A stretch of 64,000 nt of DNA from Mycobacterium sp. HUMS_12744610 (GCF_041206865.1 NZ_JBGEDP010000001.1:2108001-2172000), one strand, 5' to 3'. Counted from the first letter of the stretch, positions 33,474-44,897 are shown. Numbers and translations: made by a program. The notes: generated by a model from the letters alone, not told the origin.

Positions 33474-36116
33474 GTGACCGCCAGCCCCAGCTCCGACACC
33501 GACCTGCCCAAATCGTGGGATCCCGGTGCGGCGGAGAGCCTGATCTACCAGAAGTGGCTGGATGCCGGCTACTTCGTGGCGGACCCGACCAGCGGCCGGC
33601 CCGGGTACTCGATCGTGTTGCCCCCGCCGAACGTGACCGGCAGCCTGCACATGGGCCATGCCCTGGAACACACCATGATGGACGCCTTGACCCGCCGCAA
33701 GCGCATGCAGGGGTATGAGGTGCTGTGGCAGCCGGGCATGGACCACGCGGGCATCGCGACCCAGAGCGTGGTGGAAAGGCAGCTCGCGGTCGACGGCAAG
33801 ACCAAGGAGGACCTCGGCCGCGAACTGTTCGTCGAGAAGGTCTGGGACTGGAAGCGCGAATCTGGCGGCGCCATCGGCACCCAGATGCGTCGCCTCGGCG
33901 ACGGCGTGGACTGGAGCCGCGACCGGTTCACCATGGACGAGGTCCTTTCGCGCGCGGTGCGGACCATCTTCAAGCGGCTCTACGACGCGGGGCTGATCTA
34001 CCGGGCCGAACGGCTGGTCAACTGGTCGCCGGTGCTGCAGACCGCGATCTCGGACCTCGAGGTCAACTATCTCGACGTCGAGGGCGAGCTGGTGTCGTTC
34101 CGGTACGGCTCGCTCGACGACTCGCAGCCCCACATCGTGGTCGCCACCACCCGGGTCGAGACGATGCTGGGTGACACCGCGATCGCGGTCCATCCCGACG
34201 ACGAGCGCTACCGGCACCTGGTCGGCACCCACCTGCCGCACCCCTTCGTGGACCGCCGGCTCATCGTCGTCGCCGACGAACATGTCGACCCCGAATTCGG
34301 CACCGGCGCGGTCAAAGTCACGCCCGCACACGACCCAAACGACTTCGAGATCGGGCTGCGGCACGAGTTGCCGATGATCTCCATCCTGGACACCAGCGGC
34401 CGGATCACCGGCACCGGAACACAATTCGACGGCATGGACCGCTTCGAAGCGCGTGTCGCGGTGCGCGAAGCGCTGGCGGCCCAGGGCCGGGTCGTCGAGG
34501 AAAAGCGTCCCTACCTGCACAGCGTCGGGCATTCCGAGCGCAGCGGCGAGCCGATCGAACCGCGGCTGTCGCTGCAGTGGTGGGTCCGGGTCGAATCGCT
34601 GGCCAAGGCCGCCGGGGATGCGGTCCGAAACGGCGACACGGTGATTCATCCGGCCAGCCTCGAGCCGCGCTGGTTCGCCTGGGTCGACGACATGCACGAC
34701 TGGTGCATCTCGCGGCAGCTGTGGTGGGGTCACCGCATCCCGATCTGGTACGGGCCCGACGGCGAGCAGGTGTGCGTCGGCCCGGACGAGACGCCCCCGG
34801 AGGGCTGGCAACAGGATCCCGACGTGCTGGATACCTGGTTCTCGTCGGCGCTGTGGCCGTTCTCCACGCTGGGCTGGCCGGAGAGGACCCCGGAGCTGGA
34901 AAAGTTCTATCCGACAAGCGTTCTGGTGACCGGCTACGACATCCTGTTCTTCTGGGTGGCCCGGATGATGATGTTCGGCACCTTCGTCGGCGGCGACGAC
35001 GTCCTCACCCTCGGCGGCCGCCGCGGTCCGCAGGTGCCGTTCACCGACGTCTTCCTGCACGGCCTGATCCGCGACGAATCCGGGCGCAAGATGAGCAAGT
35101 CCAAGGGCAACGTGATCGACCCGCTGGACTGGGTGGAGGAGTTCGGGGCCGACGCGCTGCGGTTCACGCTGGCCCGCGGCGCCAGTCCCGGCAGCGACCT
35201 GGCCGTCGGGGAAGACGCCGTACGGGCGTCGCGCAGCTTCGTCACCAAACTGTTCAACGCCACCCGCTTCGCGCTGCTCAACGGCGCCAGTCCGGCCCCG
35301 CTGCCGGACCCGGCCGACCTCACCGACACCGACCGCTGGATCCTGGGACGGCTGGAGGAGGTTCGCGCCGAGGTGGATTCGGCGTTCGACGGCTACGAGT
35401 TCGGGCGGGCATGCGAGGCGCTCTACCACTTCACGTGGGACGAATTCTGCGACTGGTACGTCGAATGGGCCAAGGTGCAGCTTGCCAACGGCCTCACGCA
35501 CACCACCGCCGTGCTGGCCGCGGTGCTCGATACGCTGCTGCGACTGCTGCATCCGGTGATCCCGTTCGTCACCGAGGCGCTGTGGCAGGCCCTGACCCAC
35601 CGGGAGTCACTGGTGATCGCCGAGTGGCCGCAACCCTCGGGTATCGCCCTGGATCCGGTTGCGGCGCAACGTATCAGCGACAGGCAGAAGCTCGTCACCG
35701 AAATCCGGCGGTTCCGCAGCGATCAGGGTCTGGCGGATCGGCAGAAGGTGCCGGCCCGTTTGGCCGGTGGCGGAGAGCTGAGCGCGGAAGTGCGGGCCTT
35801 GACCTCGCTGACCGCACCCGGTCCCGGGTTCAGCCCCTCGGCGTCACTGGAGGTTTCTCTGGGTCCGGGCATGGGAGACGTCCACGTCGTCGAACTGGAC
35901 ACCTCCGGCACCATCGATGTGGCCGCCGAGCGCCGGCGCCTCGAAAAGGATTTGGCCGTAGCGCAAAAGGAGCTCGCCTCGACCGCCGCGAAACTCGACA
36001 ACGCCGATTTTCTGGCCAAGGCCCCCCAGCATGTGGTCGACAAGATCCGGGACCGCCAGCGGGTGGCCCGCGAGGAAACCGAGCGGATCACCGCGAGGCT
36101 GGCCGGGCTGCGATGA
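33474..36116 (+). CDS. valS: Valyl-tRNA synthetase
   Basis: An 880-residue class I aminoacyl-tRNA synthetase that charges tRNA-Val and edits mischarged threonine. The HIGH-type motif is HMGHALEH (about residue 60), the KMSKS loop is KMSKSKGN (about 540), and the editing CP1 domain lies between ([13 protein letters not shown]). A C-terminal coiled coil ([17 protein letters not shown]) is the usual ValS tRNA arm. The start GTG fits [10 protein letters not shown]. The stop overlaps folC by 4 bases, so valS heads the valS-folC-DUF4233 transcript. Confidence 0.97.
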   Translation: MTASPSSDTDLPKSWDPGAAESLIYQKWLDAGYFVADPTSGRPGYSIVLPPPNVTGSLHMGHALEHTMMDALTRRKRMQGYEVLWQPGMDHAGIATQSVVERQLAVDGKTKEDLGRELFVEKVWDWKRESGGAIGTQMRRLGDGVDWSRDRFTMDEVLSRAVRTIFKRLYDAGLIYRAERLVNWSPVLQTAISDLEVNYLDVEGELVSFRYGSLDDSQPHIVVATTRVETMLGDTAIAVHPDDERYRHLVGTHLPHPFVDRRLIVVADEHVDPEFGTGAVKVTPAHDPNDFEIGLRHELPMISILDTSGRITGTGTQFDGMDRFEARVAVREALAAQGRVVEEKRPYLHSVGHSERSGEPIEPRLSLQWWVRVESLAKAAGDAVRNGDTVIHPASLEPRWFAWVDDMHDWCISRQLWWGHRIPIWYGPDGEQVCVGPDETPPEGWQQDPDVLDTWFSSALWPFSTLGWPERTPELEKFYPTSVLVTGYDILFFWVARMMMFGTFVGGDDVLTLGGRRGPQVPFTDVFLHGLIRDESGRKMSKSKGNVIDPLDWVEEFGADALRFTLARGASPGSDLAVGEDAVRASRSFVTKLFNATRFALLNGASPAPLPDPADLTDTDRWILGRLEEVRAEVDSAFDGYEFGRACEALYHFTWDEFCDWYVEWAKVQLANGLTHTTAVLAAVLDTLLRLLHPVIPFVTEALWQALTHRESLVIAEWPQPSGIALDPVAAQRISDRQKLVTEIRRFRSDQGLADRQKVPARLAGGGELSAEVRALTSLTAPGPGFSPSASLEVSLGPGMGDVHVVELDTSGTIDVAAERRRLEKDLAVAQKELASTAAKLDNADFLAKAPQHVVDKIRDRQRVAREETERITARLAGLR

Positions 36117-37561
36117 GCGAGCAGCCCGAGTGGGGGTCGGGGGGCGACGCGGCACCCACCCCGGACGAAATAGCGTCCCTGTGGCAGGTCGAGCACCTGC
36201 TCGACCAGCGCTGGCCCGAGACGAAGATCGAGCCGAGCCTGACCCGGATCAACGCGCTGCTGGACCTGCTGGGCTCACCCCAGAAGAGCTACCCGTCGAT
36301 CCATATCACGGGGACCAACGGCAAGACCTCGGTGGCGCGGATGGTCGACGCCCTGCTGACCGCGCTGCACGGTCGCACCGGCCGGACCACAAGTCCCCAC
36401 CTGCAGTCGGCGGTCGAGCGCATCGCCATCGACGGCAAGCCGATCAGCCCGGCGCAATACGTGTCGACCTACCGGGAGATCGAGCCGTACGTCCAGATGG
36501 TCGACGCGCAGTCCCAGGCCGCCGGCGGGCCGGCCATGAGCAAGTTCGAGGTCCTCACCGCCATGGCGTTCGCCGCGTTCGCGGACGCGCCGGTCGAGGT
36601 CGCGGTCATCGAGGTCGGCATGGGGGGTCGATGGGACGCCACCAACGTGATCAACGCGCCGGTCGCCGTCATCACCCCGATCGGCATCGACCACGTCGAA
36701 TACCTCGGCGACGACATCGCCGCGATCGCCGGGGAGAAGGCCGGCATCATCACGAAAGCCCCCGAGGGCGCGCCGGACACCGTCGCGATCATCGCCCGCC
36801 AGGCCCCCGAGGCGATGGAGGTGCTGCTGGCCGAGACCGTACGGGCCGACGCCGCCGTGGCCCGCGAGGACTCCGAGTTCGCGGTGCTGGGCCGCCAGGT
36901 CGCCATCGGGGGGCAGATGCTGCAGCTGCAGGGTCTGGGCGGGGTGTATTCCGACATCTACCTGCCCCTGCACGGTGAGCACCAGGCGCACAACGCCGCG
37001 GTGGCCCTCGCGGCGGTGGAGGCCTTCTTCGGGGCGGGCGCGCAGCGCCAACTCGACGTCGACGCCGTCCGCGCCGGTTTTGCCGCCGTCGCCAGCCCGG
37101 GCCGGCTGGAACGCCTGCGCAGCGCGCCGACGGTGTTCGTCGACGCCGCGCACAATCCGGCCGGTGCCGCCGCGCTGGCGCAGACGCTGTCCGGCGAGTT
37201 CGACTTCCGCTACCTGGTCGGTGTGCTCAGCGTGCTGGCCGACAAGGACGTCGACGGCATCCTGGCCGCGCTGGAGCCGGCGTTCGACTCCGTCGTCGTG
37301 ACCCACAACGGGTCGCCGCGCGCGCTCGATGTCGAGTCGCTGGCGCTGGCGGCGCGCCAGCTGTTCGGGCCGGATCGGGTGACGACCGCCGAGAACCTGC
37401 GCGACGCCATCGACGTCGCGACCGCGCTGGTCGACGAGGCCTCATTGCGCGGAGAAGCGCAGGGCGAAAGCGAGGCGTTCTCCGGCACGGGGATCGTCGT
37501 CACCGGCTCGGTGGTGACGGCCGGGGCCGCGCGGACCCTGTTCGGGCGTGATCCCGAATGA
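36113..37561 (+). CDS. folC: Bifunctional dihydrofolate/folylpolyglutamate synthase
   Basis: A 482-residue Mur-ligase-family enzyme that adds glutamate to dihydropteroate and then to tetrahydrofolates. It shows the ATP loop [17 protein letters not shown], then [12 protein letters not shown] (the omega loop) and [14 protein letters not shown], and [14 protein letters not shown] in the C-terminal domain. FolC is also the activator of para-aminosalicylic acid in M. tuberculosis (known). ATG 36113 overlaps the valS stop (ATGA), which fixes the start. The stop overlaps the next gene by 4 bases. Confidence 0.95.
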   Translation: MSEQPEWGSGGDAAPTPDEIASLWQVEHLLDQRWPETKIEPSLTRINALLDLLGSPQKSYPSIHITGTNGKTSVARMVDALLTALHGRTGRTTSPHLQSAVERIAIDGKPISPAQYVSTYREIEPYVQMVDAQSQAAGGPAMSKFEVLTAMAFAAFADAPVEVAVIEVGMGGRWDATNVINAPVAVITPIGIDHVEYLGDDIAAIAGEKAGIITKAPEGAPDTVAIIARQAPEAMEVLLAETVRADAAVAREDSEFAVLGRQVAIGGQMLQLQGLGGVYSDIYLPLHGEHQAHNAAVALAAVEAFFGAGAQRQLDVDAVRAGFAAVASPGRLERLRSAPTVFVDAAHNPAGAAALAQTLSGEFDFRYLVGVLSVLADKDVDGILAALEPAFDSVVVTHNGSPRALDVESLALAARQLFGPDRVTTAENLRDAIDVATALVDEASLRGEAQGESEAFSGTGIVVTGSVVTAGAARTLFGRDPE

Positions 37562-37950
37562 CCGGGCAGGCTCCCCAGAACGCACAGCCCGACCCGTGGA
37601 AGGGCTTCAGCGCGGTGATGGCCGCCACGCTGATCCTGGAGGCGATCGTGGTGCTGCTGGCGATACCGGTCGTCGGCATGGTCGGCGCCGGCTTCACCGC
37701 GGTGTCGCTGGGATACCTGGTCGGGCTGGCGACGCTGTTGATCCTGCTGGCCGGGCTACAGCGCCGGCCCTGGGCGATCTGGCTCAATCTCGGCGTGCAG
37801 GTGGTGCTGCTCGCGGGTGTCTTCGTCTATCCGGGGATCGGGTTCATCGGGGTGGTGTTCGCCGGAGTGTGGGCGCTGATCGCCTACTTTCGCGCCGAGG
37901 TGCGGCGGCGGCAGGCTCAGGATCTGCCGCGGCGACCGCCGCCGGAGTGA
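37558..37950 (+). CDS. DUF4233 small membrane protein
   Basis: A 130-residue protein with four predicted membrane helices (about residues 18-38, 45-65, 72-90 and 95-113), a short cytoplasmic N-terminus and a basic C-terminal tail. It belongs to the DUF4233 family, regularly found right after folC in actinobacteria (Rv2446c position); no function is known. ATG 37558 overlaps the folC stop in ATGA. The product is likely made together with FolC. Confidence 0.85.
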   Translation: MTGQAPQNAQPDPWKGFSAVMAATLILEAIVVLLAIPVVGMVGAGFTAVSLGYLVGLATLLILLAGLQRRPWAIWLNLGVQVVLLAGVFVYPGIGFIGVVFAGVWALIAYFRAEVRRRQAQDLPRRPPPE

Positions 37951-37966
37951 GCGGTGCCTCGTTCTG

Positions 37967-37972
37967 TACGCT
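37967..37972 (+). promoter_or_regulatory. -10 box of a leaderless promoter for ndk
   Basis: TACGCT (TANNNT) lies 7 bases before GTG 37980, with no Shine-Dalgarno sequence between, so ndk can be transcribed apart from the valS-folC unit. Confidence 0.55.
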
Positions 37973-37979
37973 CTGGAAA

Positions 37980-38390
37980 GTGACCGAACGGACTCTCGTA
38001 CTGATCAAGCCCGACGGCGTCGAGCGCCGGTTGGTGGGCGAGATCGTCAACCGCATCGAGCGTAAGGGCCTCGCCATCGCGGCGCTCGAACTCCGCTCCG
38101 TCGACCAGGAACTGGCCGCCCGGCACTACGCCGAACACGAAGACAAGCCGTTCTTCGGGTCCCTGCTGGAATTCATCACCTCGGGCCCGGTGGTGGCCGC
38201 GATCGTGGAGGGACCGCGGGCCGTCGCCGCGTTTCGGCAGCTCGCCGGGGGCACGGACCCGGTGGACAAGGCCACGCCCGGCACGATCCGGGGCGATTTC
38301 GGGCTGGAGACGCAGTTCAATCTGGTGCACGGCTCGGATTCGGCCGATTCGGCCAAGCGCGAGATCGCGCTGTGGTTTCCCGACGCGTAG
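37980..38390 (+). CDS. ndk: Nucleoside diphosphate kinase
   Basis: Moves the terminal phosphate between nucleoside tri- and diphosphates via a phospho-histidine. The 136-residue length equals that of M. tuberculosis NdkA. The N-terminus [14 protein letters not shown] and the active-site signature NLVHGSDS with His117 are intact, as are Lys10 and the Arg residues of the nucleotide site. The GTG start is fixed by homology; the frame is open for over 400 bases upstream but lies over the DUF4233 gene. Confidence 0.97.
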   Translation: MTERTLVLIKPDGVERRLVGEIVNRIERKGLAIAALELRSVDQELAARHYAEHEDKPFFGSLLEFITSGPVVAAIVEGPRAVAAFRQLAGGTDPVDKATPGTIRGDFGLETQFNLVHGSDSADSAKREIALWFPDA

Positions 38391-38434
38391 CGGTCCCAAA
38401 GCTCGGGGGTCGTCGGGTCCGCGGCGTGATGTGG

Positions 38435-38686
38435 GATACTGGCAGCGGGTGAACGTCGCCGGACCGGCGTCGGACACTCGGATGAAGACTTGGACAAGCG
38501 CGACAATCGCCGTCACGTGATATGGCGCAGCATGTCAGGCCGTCATTCAGCACGGCGCCGAGTGGGTTCGACACGAGCCGCTCGGGGCGAGGCCATTGAC
38601 AAGTCCGGGAGAAGTGACCCGGGCACATAGCGCAGCCCTCGCGTGGCCGCGTCGCAACGACGCGCCCGGGGGCTTGAGGAGATTAC
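38435..38686 (+). promoter_or_regulatory. rne promoter and long 5' untranslated leader
   Basis: GATACT at 38435-38440 is a good -10 candidate and would start transcription near 38447, leaving a leader of about 240 bases before rne. Mycobacterial rne is known to have a leader of about this length that affects its own expression. No open frame with support lies in it. Confidence 0.5.
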
Positions 38687-41452
38687 GTGGTAGACGGTGC
38701 CCCAACTTCAGACACATCTCGCGAGCCGACGCCGCCGGAGGACCTGCCGAACCGCCTGAGGGTTCATCAGCTGGCGCGAGCGCTGGGCAGCACCAACAAA
38801 GAGGTGCTGGAGGCGCTCGTCACCCTCGACGGGCAGATGCGCAACGTCCAGTCCGGCGTGGACCGCGAGGACGCGCTGCGGGTGCGCGACCTGCTGTTCG
38901 CCAAGCCCGCGGTGGACGTCGTCGACGAACCGCCGTCGGGGGAGGCCGAGCCCGCACAAGGCACCGAGAGCGCCGAAACCGCCGCTGACCGTCCGCATTA
39001 CATGCCGCTGTTCGTCGCGCCGCAACCGGTGGAGACCGGGCAGCGAGCCGTCGGCGAGGACGACGACTCCGACGACACCGACGACTCCGACTCCGACTCC
39101 GACGACAACGACGACGAGCAGGGCGATCGACCGGCCAACCGCCGCCGTCGTCGTGGCCGCCGCGGCCGGGGCCGCGGCCGCGGTGAGCAGGGCGGACCCG
39201 ACGGCCAGGGCGACACCGGTGACGACGGCGACACCGACGGTTCCCCGGATTCCGACGACTCCGACGACTCGGACGACTCCGACGACGGCGACTCCGGAGA
39301 CGACGAGAACGGTTCGTCGGAGGGTGGCAGCCGCCGGCGGCGCCGGCGGCGCCGCCGCAAATCGGGTTCCGGCGACGACAACGACGAGTCCGCCTCGCCC
39401 GACGACCCGCCGAACACGGTTGTGCACGAGCGTGCCTCGCGCGGCGGCAAGGGCTCCGACGGTTCCGGTAACAGCAGTGGCGGGGCCGAGATCAAGGGTA
39501 TCGACGGCTCGACCCGGCTGGAGGCCAAACGGCAACGGCGCCGTGACGGACGCGACGCGGGGCGGCGCCGCCCACCGGTGCTGACCGAGGCCGAGTTCCT
39601 GGCGCGCCGTGAGGCCGTCGAGCGCGTCATGGTGGTGCGCGACCGGGTCCGCACCGAACCACCGCACCCCGGTGCGCGTTACACCCAGATCGCGGTGCTC
39701 GAAGACGGCATCGTCGTCGAGCATTTCGTGACGTCGGCCGCCTCGGCGTCGCTGGTGGGCAACATCTACCTCGGGATCGTGCAGAACGTGCTGCCGTCGA
39801 TGGAGGCGGCCTTCGTCGACATCGGTCGCGGTCGCAACGGCGTGCTCTACGCCGGTGAGGTCAACTGGGAGGCGGCCGGACTCGGCGGGTCGGACCGCAG
39901 GATCGAACAGGCCCTCAAGCCCGGCGACTACGTCATGGTCCAGGTCAGCAAGGACCCGGTCGGGCACAAGGGCGCGCGGCTGACCACGCAGGTGTCGCTG
40001 GCGGGTCGCTTCCTGGTCTACGTGCCGGGCGCGTCGTCGACCGGGATCAGCCGCAAACTGCCCGACACCGAGCGTCAGCGACTCAAGGACATCCTGCGCG
40101 AGGTGGTGCCGTCGGACGCCGGGGTGATCATCCGCACCGCGTCCGAGGGCGTCAAAGAGGAGGAGATCCGCAAGGACGTCACGCGTCTTCAGGAGCGCTG
40201 GAAGCAGATCGAAGCCAAGGCGGCCGAGACCAAGCAGAAGGCCGCCGGCGCCGCGATCGCGCTCTACGAAGAGCCCGACGTGTTGGTCAAGGTCATCCGC
40301 GACCTGTTCAACGAGGACTTCTCCGGCCTCGTCGTCTCCGGCGACGAGGCGTGGAAGACGATTAACGATTACGTCGATTCCGTTGCGCCCGAGCTGGTTT
40401 CGAAGCTGACCAAATACGAGCCCGCCAGCGCCGAGGGTCCGGACTTGTTCGCGGTGCACCGCATCGACGAACAGCTGGCCAAGGCGATGGACCGGAAGGT
40501 GTGGCTGCCCTCGGGCGGCACCCTGGTGATCGACCGCACCGAGGCGATGACGGTCATCGATGTCAACACCGGGAAGTTCACCGGGTCCGGGGGCAACCTC
40601 GAGCAGACGGTCACCAAGAACAACCTGGAGGCGGCCGAGGAGATCGTTCGCCAGCTGCGGCTGCGCGACGTCGGCGGCATCGTGGTGATCGACTTCATCG
40701 ACATGGTGCTGGAGTCCAACCGTGACCTGGTGCTGCGCCGGCTGACCGAGGCGCTGGCCCGCGACCGCACCCGCCACCAGGTGTCCGAGGTGACCTCTTT
40801 GGGGCTGGTGCAGTTGACCCGCAAGCGGTTGGGAACGGGCCTCGTCGAGGCGTTCTCCAGCTCGTGCCCGCACTGCGGTGGCCGCGGGATCGTGCTGCAC
40901 GCCGACCCGGTGGACTCGGCGCCGGCCAACGGGCGCAAATCCGAATCCGGCGGTCGGCGAGGCAAGCGATCGAGGAAGAACCGGTCCGAGGAGCCCGCCG
41001 GCCAGCCCGCGGTGGCCAAGGTGCCCGTGCACGCTCCCGGTGAGCATCCGATGTTCAAGGCGATGGCGGCGGGGTCGTCGGCCGGCGCCGGGCGCGACGA
41101 CGACGAATCCGACGAGTCGGGCGAGGAGCTCAACGGCGAGGGCGGCGGCCCGACGGAGGAGCGGCGCGCGGCCGGCGCGGACGACGTGGACCGCGAGGAC
41201 TTCGACGAGGGCGACGACGAGGAGGACCTCGACGACGAGGAGGAAGACCTCGGCGACGACGAGGACCTCGACATGGAGGACGAAGACGAGGATCTGGACG
41301 ACTCCGACGAGGACGACTCCGACGACTCCGACGACGACGAGGACGACTCCGACGACGAGGACGGCGACGACGACACCGCGTGGGCTGCCCGTCGTCCGCG
41401 GCGGCGACGCGCGGCCGGCCGGCCGGCCGGCCCGCCGATCCAGCTGGACTGA
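38687..41452 (+). CDS. rne: Ribonuclease E/G
   Basis: The essential endonuclease that starts mRNA decay and matures rRNA and tRNA. It has 921 residues in the actinobacterial layout, with the catalytic core in the middle. The N-terminal part (residues 1-290) has a short helical domain (LRVHQLARALGSTNKEVLEAL, like the IF2 N-terminal domain) and then long Asp/Ser and Arg/Gly runs. The core has the S1 domain (EAAFVDIGRGRNGVLY), catalytic aspartates in MTVIDVNTGKFTG and GGIVVIDFIDM, and the zinc link CPHCGGRG. The C-terminus (from about 800) is almost pure Asp/Glu/Ser and ends in a basic tail. GTG 38687 begins MVDGAPTSD with GAGGAG 12 bases upstream. Confidence 0.96.
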   Translation: MVDGAPTSDTSREPTPPEDLPNRLRVHQLARALGSTNKEVLEALVTLDGQMRNVQSGVDREDALRVRDLLFAKPAVDVVDEPPSGEAEPAQGTESAETAADRPHYMPLFVAPQPVETGQRAVGEDDDSDDTDDSDSDSDDNDDEQGDRPANRRRRRGRRGRGRGRGEQGGPDGQGDTGDDGDTDGSPDSDDSDDSDDSDDGDSGDDENGSSEGGSRRRRRRRRRKSGSGDDNDESASPDDPPNTVVHERASRGGKGSDGSGNSSGGAEIKGIDGSTRLEAKRQRRRDGRDAGRRRPPVLTEAEFLARREAVERVMVVRDRVRTEPPHPGARYTQIAVLEDGIVVEHFVTSAASASLVGNIYLGIVQNVLPSMEAAFVDIGRGRNGVLYAGEVNWEAAGLGGSDRRIEQALKPGDYVMVQVSKDPVGHKGARLTTQVSLAGRFLVYVPGASSTGISRKLPDTERQRLKDILREVVPSDAGVIIRTASEGVKEEEIRKDVTRLQERWKQIEAKAAETKQKAAGAAIALYEEPDVLVKVIRDLFNEDFSGLVVSGDEAWKTINDYVDSVAPELVSKLTKYEPASAEGPDLFAVHRIDEQLAKAMDRKVWLPSGGTLVIDRTEAMTVIDVNTGKFTGSGGNLEQTVTKNNLEAAEEIVRQLRLRDVGGIVVIDFIDMVLESNRDLVLRRLTEALARDRTRHQVSEVTSLGLVQLTRKRLGTGLVEAFSSSCPHCGGRGIVLHADPVDSAPANGRKSESGGRRGKRSRKNRSEEPAGQPAVAKVPVHAPGEHPMFKAMAAGSSAGAGRDDDESDESGEELNGEGGGPTEERRAAGADDVDREDFDEGDDEEDLDDEEEDLGDDEDLDMEDEDEDLDDSDEDDSDDSDDDEDDSDDEDGDDDTAWAARRPRRRRAAGRPAGPPIQLD

Positions 41453-41470
41453 TCGGGGAGTGCGTCCGGT

Positions 41471-41500
41471 TTGACCCTGTAGCCGCTGGTCACGTACCCT
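41471..41500 (+). promoter_or_regulatory. SigA-type promoter of rplU-rpmA
   Basis: The -35 box TTGACC at 41471-41476 and the -10 box TACCCT at 41495-41500 are spaced by 18 bases. Transcription would start near 41507 and give a leader of about 150 bases, which contains an inverted repeat CCGGGC/GCCCGG (41514-41519 with 41535-41540) that may fold in the leader. Confidence 0.65.
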
Positions 41501-41658
41501 TGGTCAGTTGTCGCCGGGCGGGGCGAGCAGACCGGCCCGGCTAGAGCGGGATTTCCGGGCGATCGGCACGGACCCGCACCCAGACCCACCACGCACACCG
41601 CCGGTGGCATGCGCGCGAAGCGCGGCAAAACAGAGGCGAGAAAGAGGCAGGAGCAACG

Positions 41659-41970
41659 ATGGCGACCTACGCAATCGTCAAGACGGGCGGCAAGCAGTAC
41701 AAGGTCGCCGTCGGGGATGTGGTCAAAGTCGAGAAACTCGAGTCCGAGCCCGGCGCCCAGGTGTCGCTGCCGGTCGCGCTCGTGGTCGACGGCGCCACCG
41801 TCACCACCGAGGCCGCGGCGCTGGCCAAGGTCGCGGTGACCGGCGAGGTGCTCGAACACACCAAGGGCCCCAAGATCCGTATCCACAAGTTCAAGAACAA
41901 GACCGGCTACCACAAGCGCCAGGGCCACCGTCAGCAGCTGACGGTCCTCAAGGTCACCGGAATCAAGTAG
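41659..41970 (+). CDS. rplU: 50S ribosomal protein L21
   Basis: A 103-residue protein of the large ribosomal subunit that binds 23S rRNA near L20. The start [16 protein letters not shown] and the C-terminal signature [20 protein letters not shown] are diagnostic. AGGCAGGAG lies 6 bases before ATG 41659. It is followed by rpmA after 14 bases, the universal rplU-rpmA pair, and then obg. Confidence 0.98.
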   Translation: MATYAIVKTGGKQYKVAVGDVVKVEKLESEPGAQVSLPVALVVDGATVTTEAAALAKVAVTGEVLEHTKGPKIRIHKFKNKTGYHKRQGHRQQLTVLKVTGIK

Positions 41971-41984
41971 CGAAGGCGGCAGAC

Positions 41985-42239
41985 ATGGCACACAAGAAGG
42001 GTGCTTCGAGCTCGCGCAACGGCCGCGACTCAAATGCTCAGCGGCTGGGCGTCAAGCGGTTCGGCGGCCAGGTCGTCCAGGCCGGCGAGATCCTGGTCCG
42101 TCAGCGCGGCACCAAGTTCCACCCCGGCGTCAACGTCGGGCGTGGCGGCGACGACACGCTGTTCGCCAAGGAGGCCGGCGCGGTCGAGTTCGGGATCAAG
42201 CGGGGCCGCAAGACGGTCAGCATCGTCGCGGAGGCCTGA
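41985..42239 (+). CDS. rpmA: 50S ribosomal protein L27
   Basis: An 84-residue protein near the peptidyl-transferase centre. [20 protein letters not shown] and [18 protein letters not shown] are typical. It starts directly with the mature-type N-terminus, so no Prp-protease leader as in Firmicutes is present. An AAGGCGG ribosome site precedes ATG 41985. obg follows after 91 bases. Confidence 0.98.
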   Translation: MAHKKGASSSRNGRDSNAQRLGVKRFGGQVVQAGEILVRQRGTKFHPGVNVGRGGDDTLFAKEAGAVEFGIKRGRKTVSIVAEA

Positions 42240-42330
42240 CGGGCGGACGCCTGGCTTTCCCGGGCAGCCTGCAGCCGCGAAACGTCGATCTCGGGTCAAC
42301 TGGTTGCCGGGGTAGGTGAGAGGATTTTCG

Positions 42331-43773
42331 ATGCCCCGGTTCGTCGATCGCGTCGTCGTCCACACGCGGGCCGGCTCCGGCGGTAACGGCTGCGCGTCGG
42401 TCCACCGCGAGAAATTCAAGCCGCTGGGCGGTCCCGACGGCGGTAACGGCGGCCGCGGCGGCAGCGTCGTGTTCGTCGTCGATCCCCAGGTGCACACGCT
42501 GCTGGACTTTCATTTCCGGCCGCACATCACCGCGCCGTCCGGCAAGCAGGGGATGGGCAACAACCGCGATGGCGCCGCGGGCCAGGATCTGGAGGTCAAG
42601 GTTCCCGACGGCACCGTCGTGCTGGACGAGAACGGCCGGCTGCTGGCCGATTTGGTCGGCGTCGGCACCCGCTTCGAGGCGGCCGCCGGCGGCCGCGGCG
42701 GTCTGGGCAATGCCGCGCTGGCATCGCGCGCCCGTAAGGCACCCGGCTTCGCGCTGCTCGGTGAGCCCGGCCAATCCCGCGACCTGACACTGGAGCTCAA
42801 GACCGTCGCCGACGCCGGGTTGGTCGGGTTCCCGTCGGCGGGGAAGTCCTCGCTGGTGTCGGTGATCTCGGCGGCCAAACCGAAGGTCGCCGACTATCCG
42901 TTCACCACCCTGGTCCCCAACCTCGGTGTGGTCTCGGCCGGTGAGCATGCGTTCACCGTCGCCGACGTGCCCGGCCTGATCCCCGGCGCGTCCCAGGGCC
43001 GCGGTCTGGGCCTGGACTTCCTGCGCCACATCGAGCGGTGCGCGGTGCTGGTGCACGTGGTGGACTGCGCCACCGCCGAACCGGGTCGCGACCCCATCTC
43101 CGACATCGACGCGCTGGAAGCCGAACTCGCCGCCTACACGCCGACGTTGCAGGGCGACGCTGCGCTGGGTGACCTCGCCGAACGACCCCGCGCGGTGGTG
43201 CTCAACAAGATCGACGTCCCGGAAGCCCGTGAGCTGGCCGAGTTCGTCCGCGACGAGATCGCCGAGCGGGGCTGGCCGGTGTTCCCGGTGTCCACGGTCA
43301 CCCGCGAAGGCCTGCAGCCGTTGATCTTCGGTCTGTGGCAGATGATCTCGGCCTACCGCGCCGCCCAGCCGCCCGCCGTGACGCGCCGGCCGGTGATCCG
43401 GCCGGTCCCCGTCGACGACAGCGGCTTCACCGTCGAACCCGACGGACAGGGCGGTTTCGTCGTCACCGGCGCGCGGCCCGAGCGCTGGATCGGCCAGACC
43501 AACTTCGACAACGACGAGGCCGTGGGTTATCTCGCCGACCGCCTGGCGCGCTTGGGCGTCGAAGACGAACTGCTGCGGCTGGGCGCCCGGCCGGGGTGCG
43601 CGGTGACGATCGGCGAGATGACGTTCGACTGGGAGCCGCAAACGCCCGCCGGGCGCCAAGTTCCCATGTCCGGGAGAGGCACCGACGCGCGGCTGGAGCG
43701 CACCGAGCGCATCGGCGCCGACGAGCGCAAGGCCGCCCGGCGCCGCAGGCGCGAACGCGGTGACGACTCGTGA
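42331..43773 (+). CDS. obg: GTPase Obg (CgtA), ribosome assembly factor
   Basis: A 480-residue essential GTPase involved in 50S assembly and stress control. The glycine-rich Obg domain spans residues 1-158 ([20 protein letters not shown]). The G domain has G1 [11 protein letters not shown]3 DVPGLI and G4 NKID. A C-terminal OCT domain (about 340-420, [16 protein letters not shown]) and a basic tail follow. ATG 42331 has GTGAGAGGA 7 bases upstream; an earlier in-frame TTG/GTG is not needed. The stop overlaps proB by 4 bases, so obg and proB are coupled. Confidence 0.96.
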   Translation: MPRFVDRVVVHTRAGSGGNGCASVHREKFKPLGGPDGGNGGRGGSVVFVVDPQVHTLLDFHFRPHITAPSGKQGMGNNRDGAAGQDLEVKVPDGTVVLDENGRLLADLVGVGTRFEAAAGGRGGLGNAALASRARKAPGFALLGEPGQSRDLTLELKTVADAGLVGFPSAGKSSLVSVISAAKPKVADYPFTTLVPNLGVVSAGEHAFTVADVPGLIPGASQGRGLGLDFLRHIERCAVLVHVVDCATAEPGRDPISDIDALEAELAAYTPTLQGDAALGDLAERPRAVVLNKIDVPEARELAEFVRDEIAERGWPVFPVSTVTREGLQPLIFGLWQMISAYRAAQPPAVTRRPVIRPVPVDDSGFTVEPDGQGGFVVTGARPERWIGQTNFDNDEAVGYLADRLARLGVEDELLRLGARPGCAVTIGEMTFDWEPQTPAGRQVPMSGRGTDARLERTERIGADERKAARRRRRERGDDS

Positions 43774-44897
43774 GCGAGCACCGCGAGGCCATCCGGTCCG
43801 CCCGCAGCCTGGTGGTCAAGATCGGGACCAACGCTTTGACCACGTCGTCCGGTGTGTTCGACGCCGGCCGGCTGGCCGGACTGGCCGATGCCATCGAGGC
43901 GCGCATGAAGGCCGGCACCGACGTCGTCATCGTGTCTTCGGGAGCCATCGCCGCGGGCATCGATCCGCTCGGCCTGTCTAGGCGCCCAAAGGATTTGGCG
44001 ACGAAGCAGGCGGCGGCCAGCGTGGGGCAGGTCGCGTTGGTGAGTTCGTGGAGCGCGGCGTTCGCCCGGTACGGCCGCACGGTCGGGCAGGTGCTGCTGA
44101 GCGCGCACGACATCTCGATGCGGGCCCAGCACACCAACGCCCAGCGCACCCTGGACCGGCTGCGGGCCTTGCACGCGGTGGCCATCGTCAACGAGAACGA
44201 CACGGTGGCCACCAACGAGATCCGGTTCGGCGACAACGACCGGCTGTCGGCCCTGGTGGCCCACCTGGTCGGCGCCGAGGCGCTGGTGCTGCTGTCCGAC
44301 ATCGACGGCCTCTACGACGCCGACCCCCGCACGACCGAGGGCGCACGGTTCATCCCGGAGGTATCCGGCGCGGCAGACCTGGACGGCGTGGTCGCCGGCC
44401 CGGGCAGCCACCTGGGCACCGGCGGAATGGTGTCGAAGATGTCGTCGGCGCTGCTGGCCGCCGATGCCGGGGTCCCGGTGCTGCTGGCCGCCGCGTCCGA
44501 CGCCGCGACCGCGCTCACCGACGCCTCGGCCGGCACGGTGTTCGCCGCCCGGCCCAATCGCATGTCGGCCCGCCGGTTCTGGGTGCGCTACGCCGCCGAG
44601 GCCGCCGGCGCGCTGACCCTCGACGAGGGCGCGGTGCGGGCGGTGGTGGGCCAGCGCCGATCGCTGCTGGCCGCCGGTGTCATCGCGGTGTCGGGCCGGT
44701 TCTACGCCGGCGACGTGGTCGAACTGCGGGGCCCCGACGCGGTGATGGTGGCCCGCGGTGTCGTCGCCTACGACGCCTCCGAACTGGCCACGATGATGGG
44801 CCGCTCGACCTCGGCGCTGCCCGACGAACTGCGCCGCCCACCAGTGCACGCCGACGACCTCGTCGCGGTGAACGGCCCCGTGGGATTGGTCAGTTGA
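43770..44897 (+). CDS. proB: Glutamate 5-kinase
   Basis: First step of proline synthesis: phosphorylates glutamate with ATP. The 375-residue protein has an amino-acid-kinase domain (residues 1-260: [38 protein letters not shown]) and a C-terminal PUA domain (about 285-365). GTG 43770 overlaps the obg stop (GTGA). The next enzyme, ProA, is encoded 17 kb downstream at the end of this window rather than beside proB. The convergent DUF5313 gene overlaps its last 8 bases. Confidence 0.96.
   Translation: MSEHREAIRSARSLVVKIGTNALTTSSGVFDAGRLAGLADAIEARMKAGTDVVIVSSGAIAAGIDPLGLSRRPKDLATKQAAASVGQVALVSSWSAAFARYGRTVGQVLLSAHDISMRAQHTNAQRTLDRLRALHAVAIVNENDTVATNEIRFGDNDRLSALVAHLVGAEALVLLSDIDGLYDADPRTTEGARFIPEVSGAADLDGVVAGPGSHLGTGGMVSKMSSALLAADAGVPVLLAAASDAATALTDASAGTVFAARPNRMSARRFWVRYAAEAAGALTLDEGAVRAVVGQRRSLLAAGVIAVSGRFYAGDVVELRGPDAVMVARGVVAYDASELATMMGRSTSALPDELRRPPVHADDLVAVNGPVGLVS

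Noticed and set aside
36113..37561. A much longer folC open frame beginning at 34577
   Set aside because: The upstream part is a shadow frame over valS; the ATGA junction at 36113 and homology fix the start.
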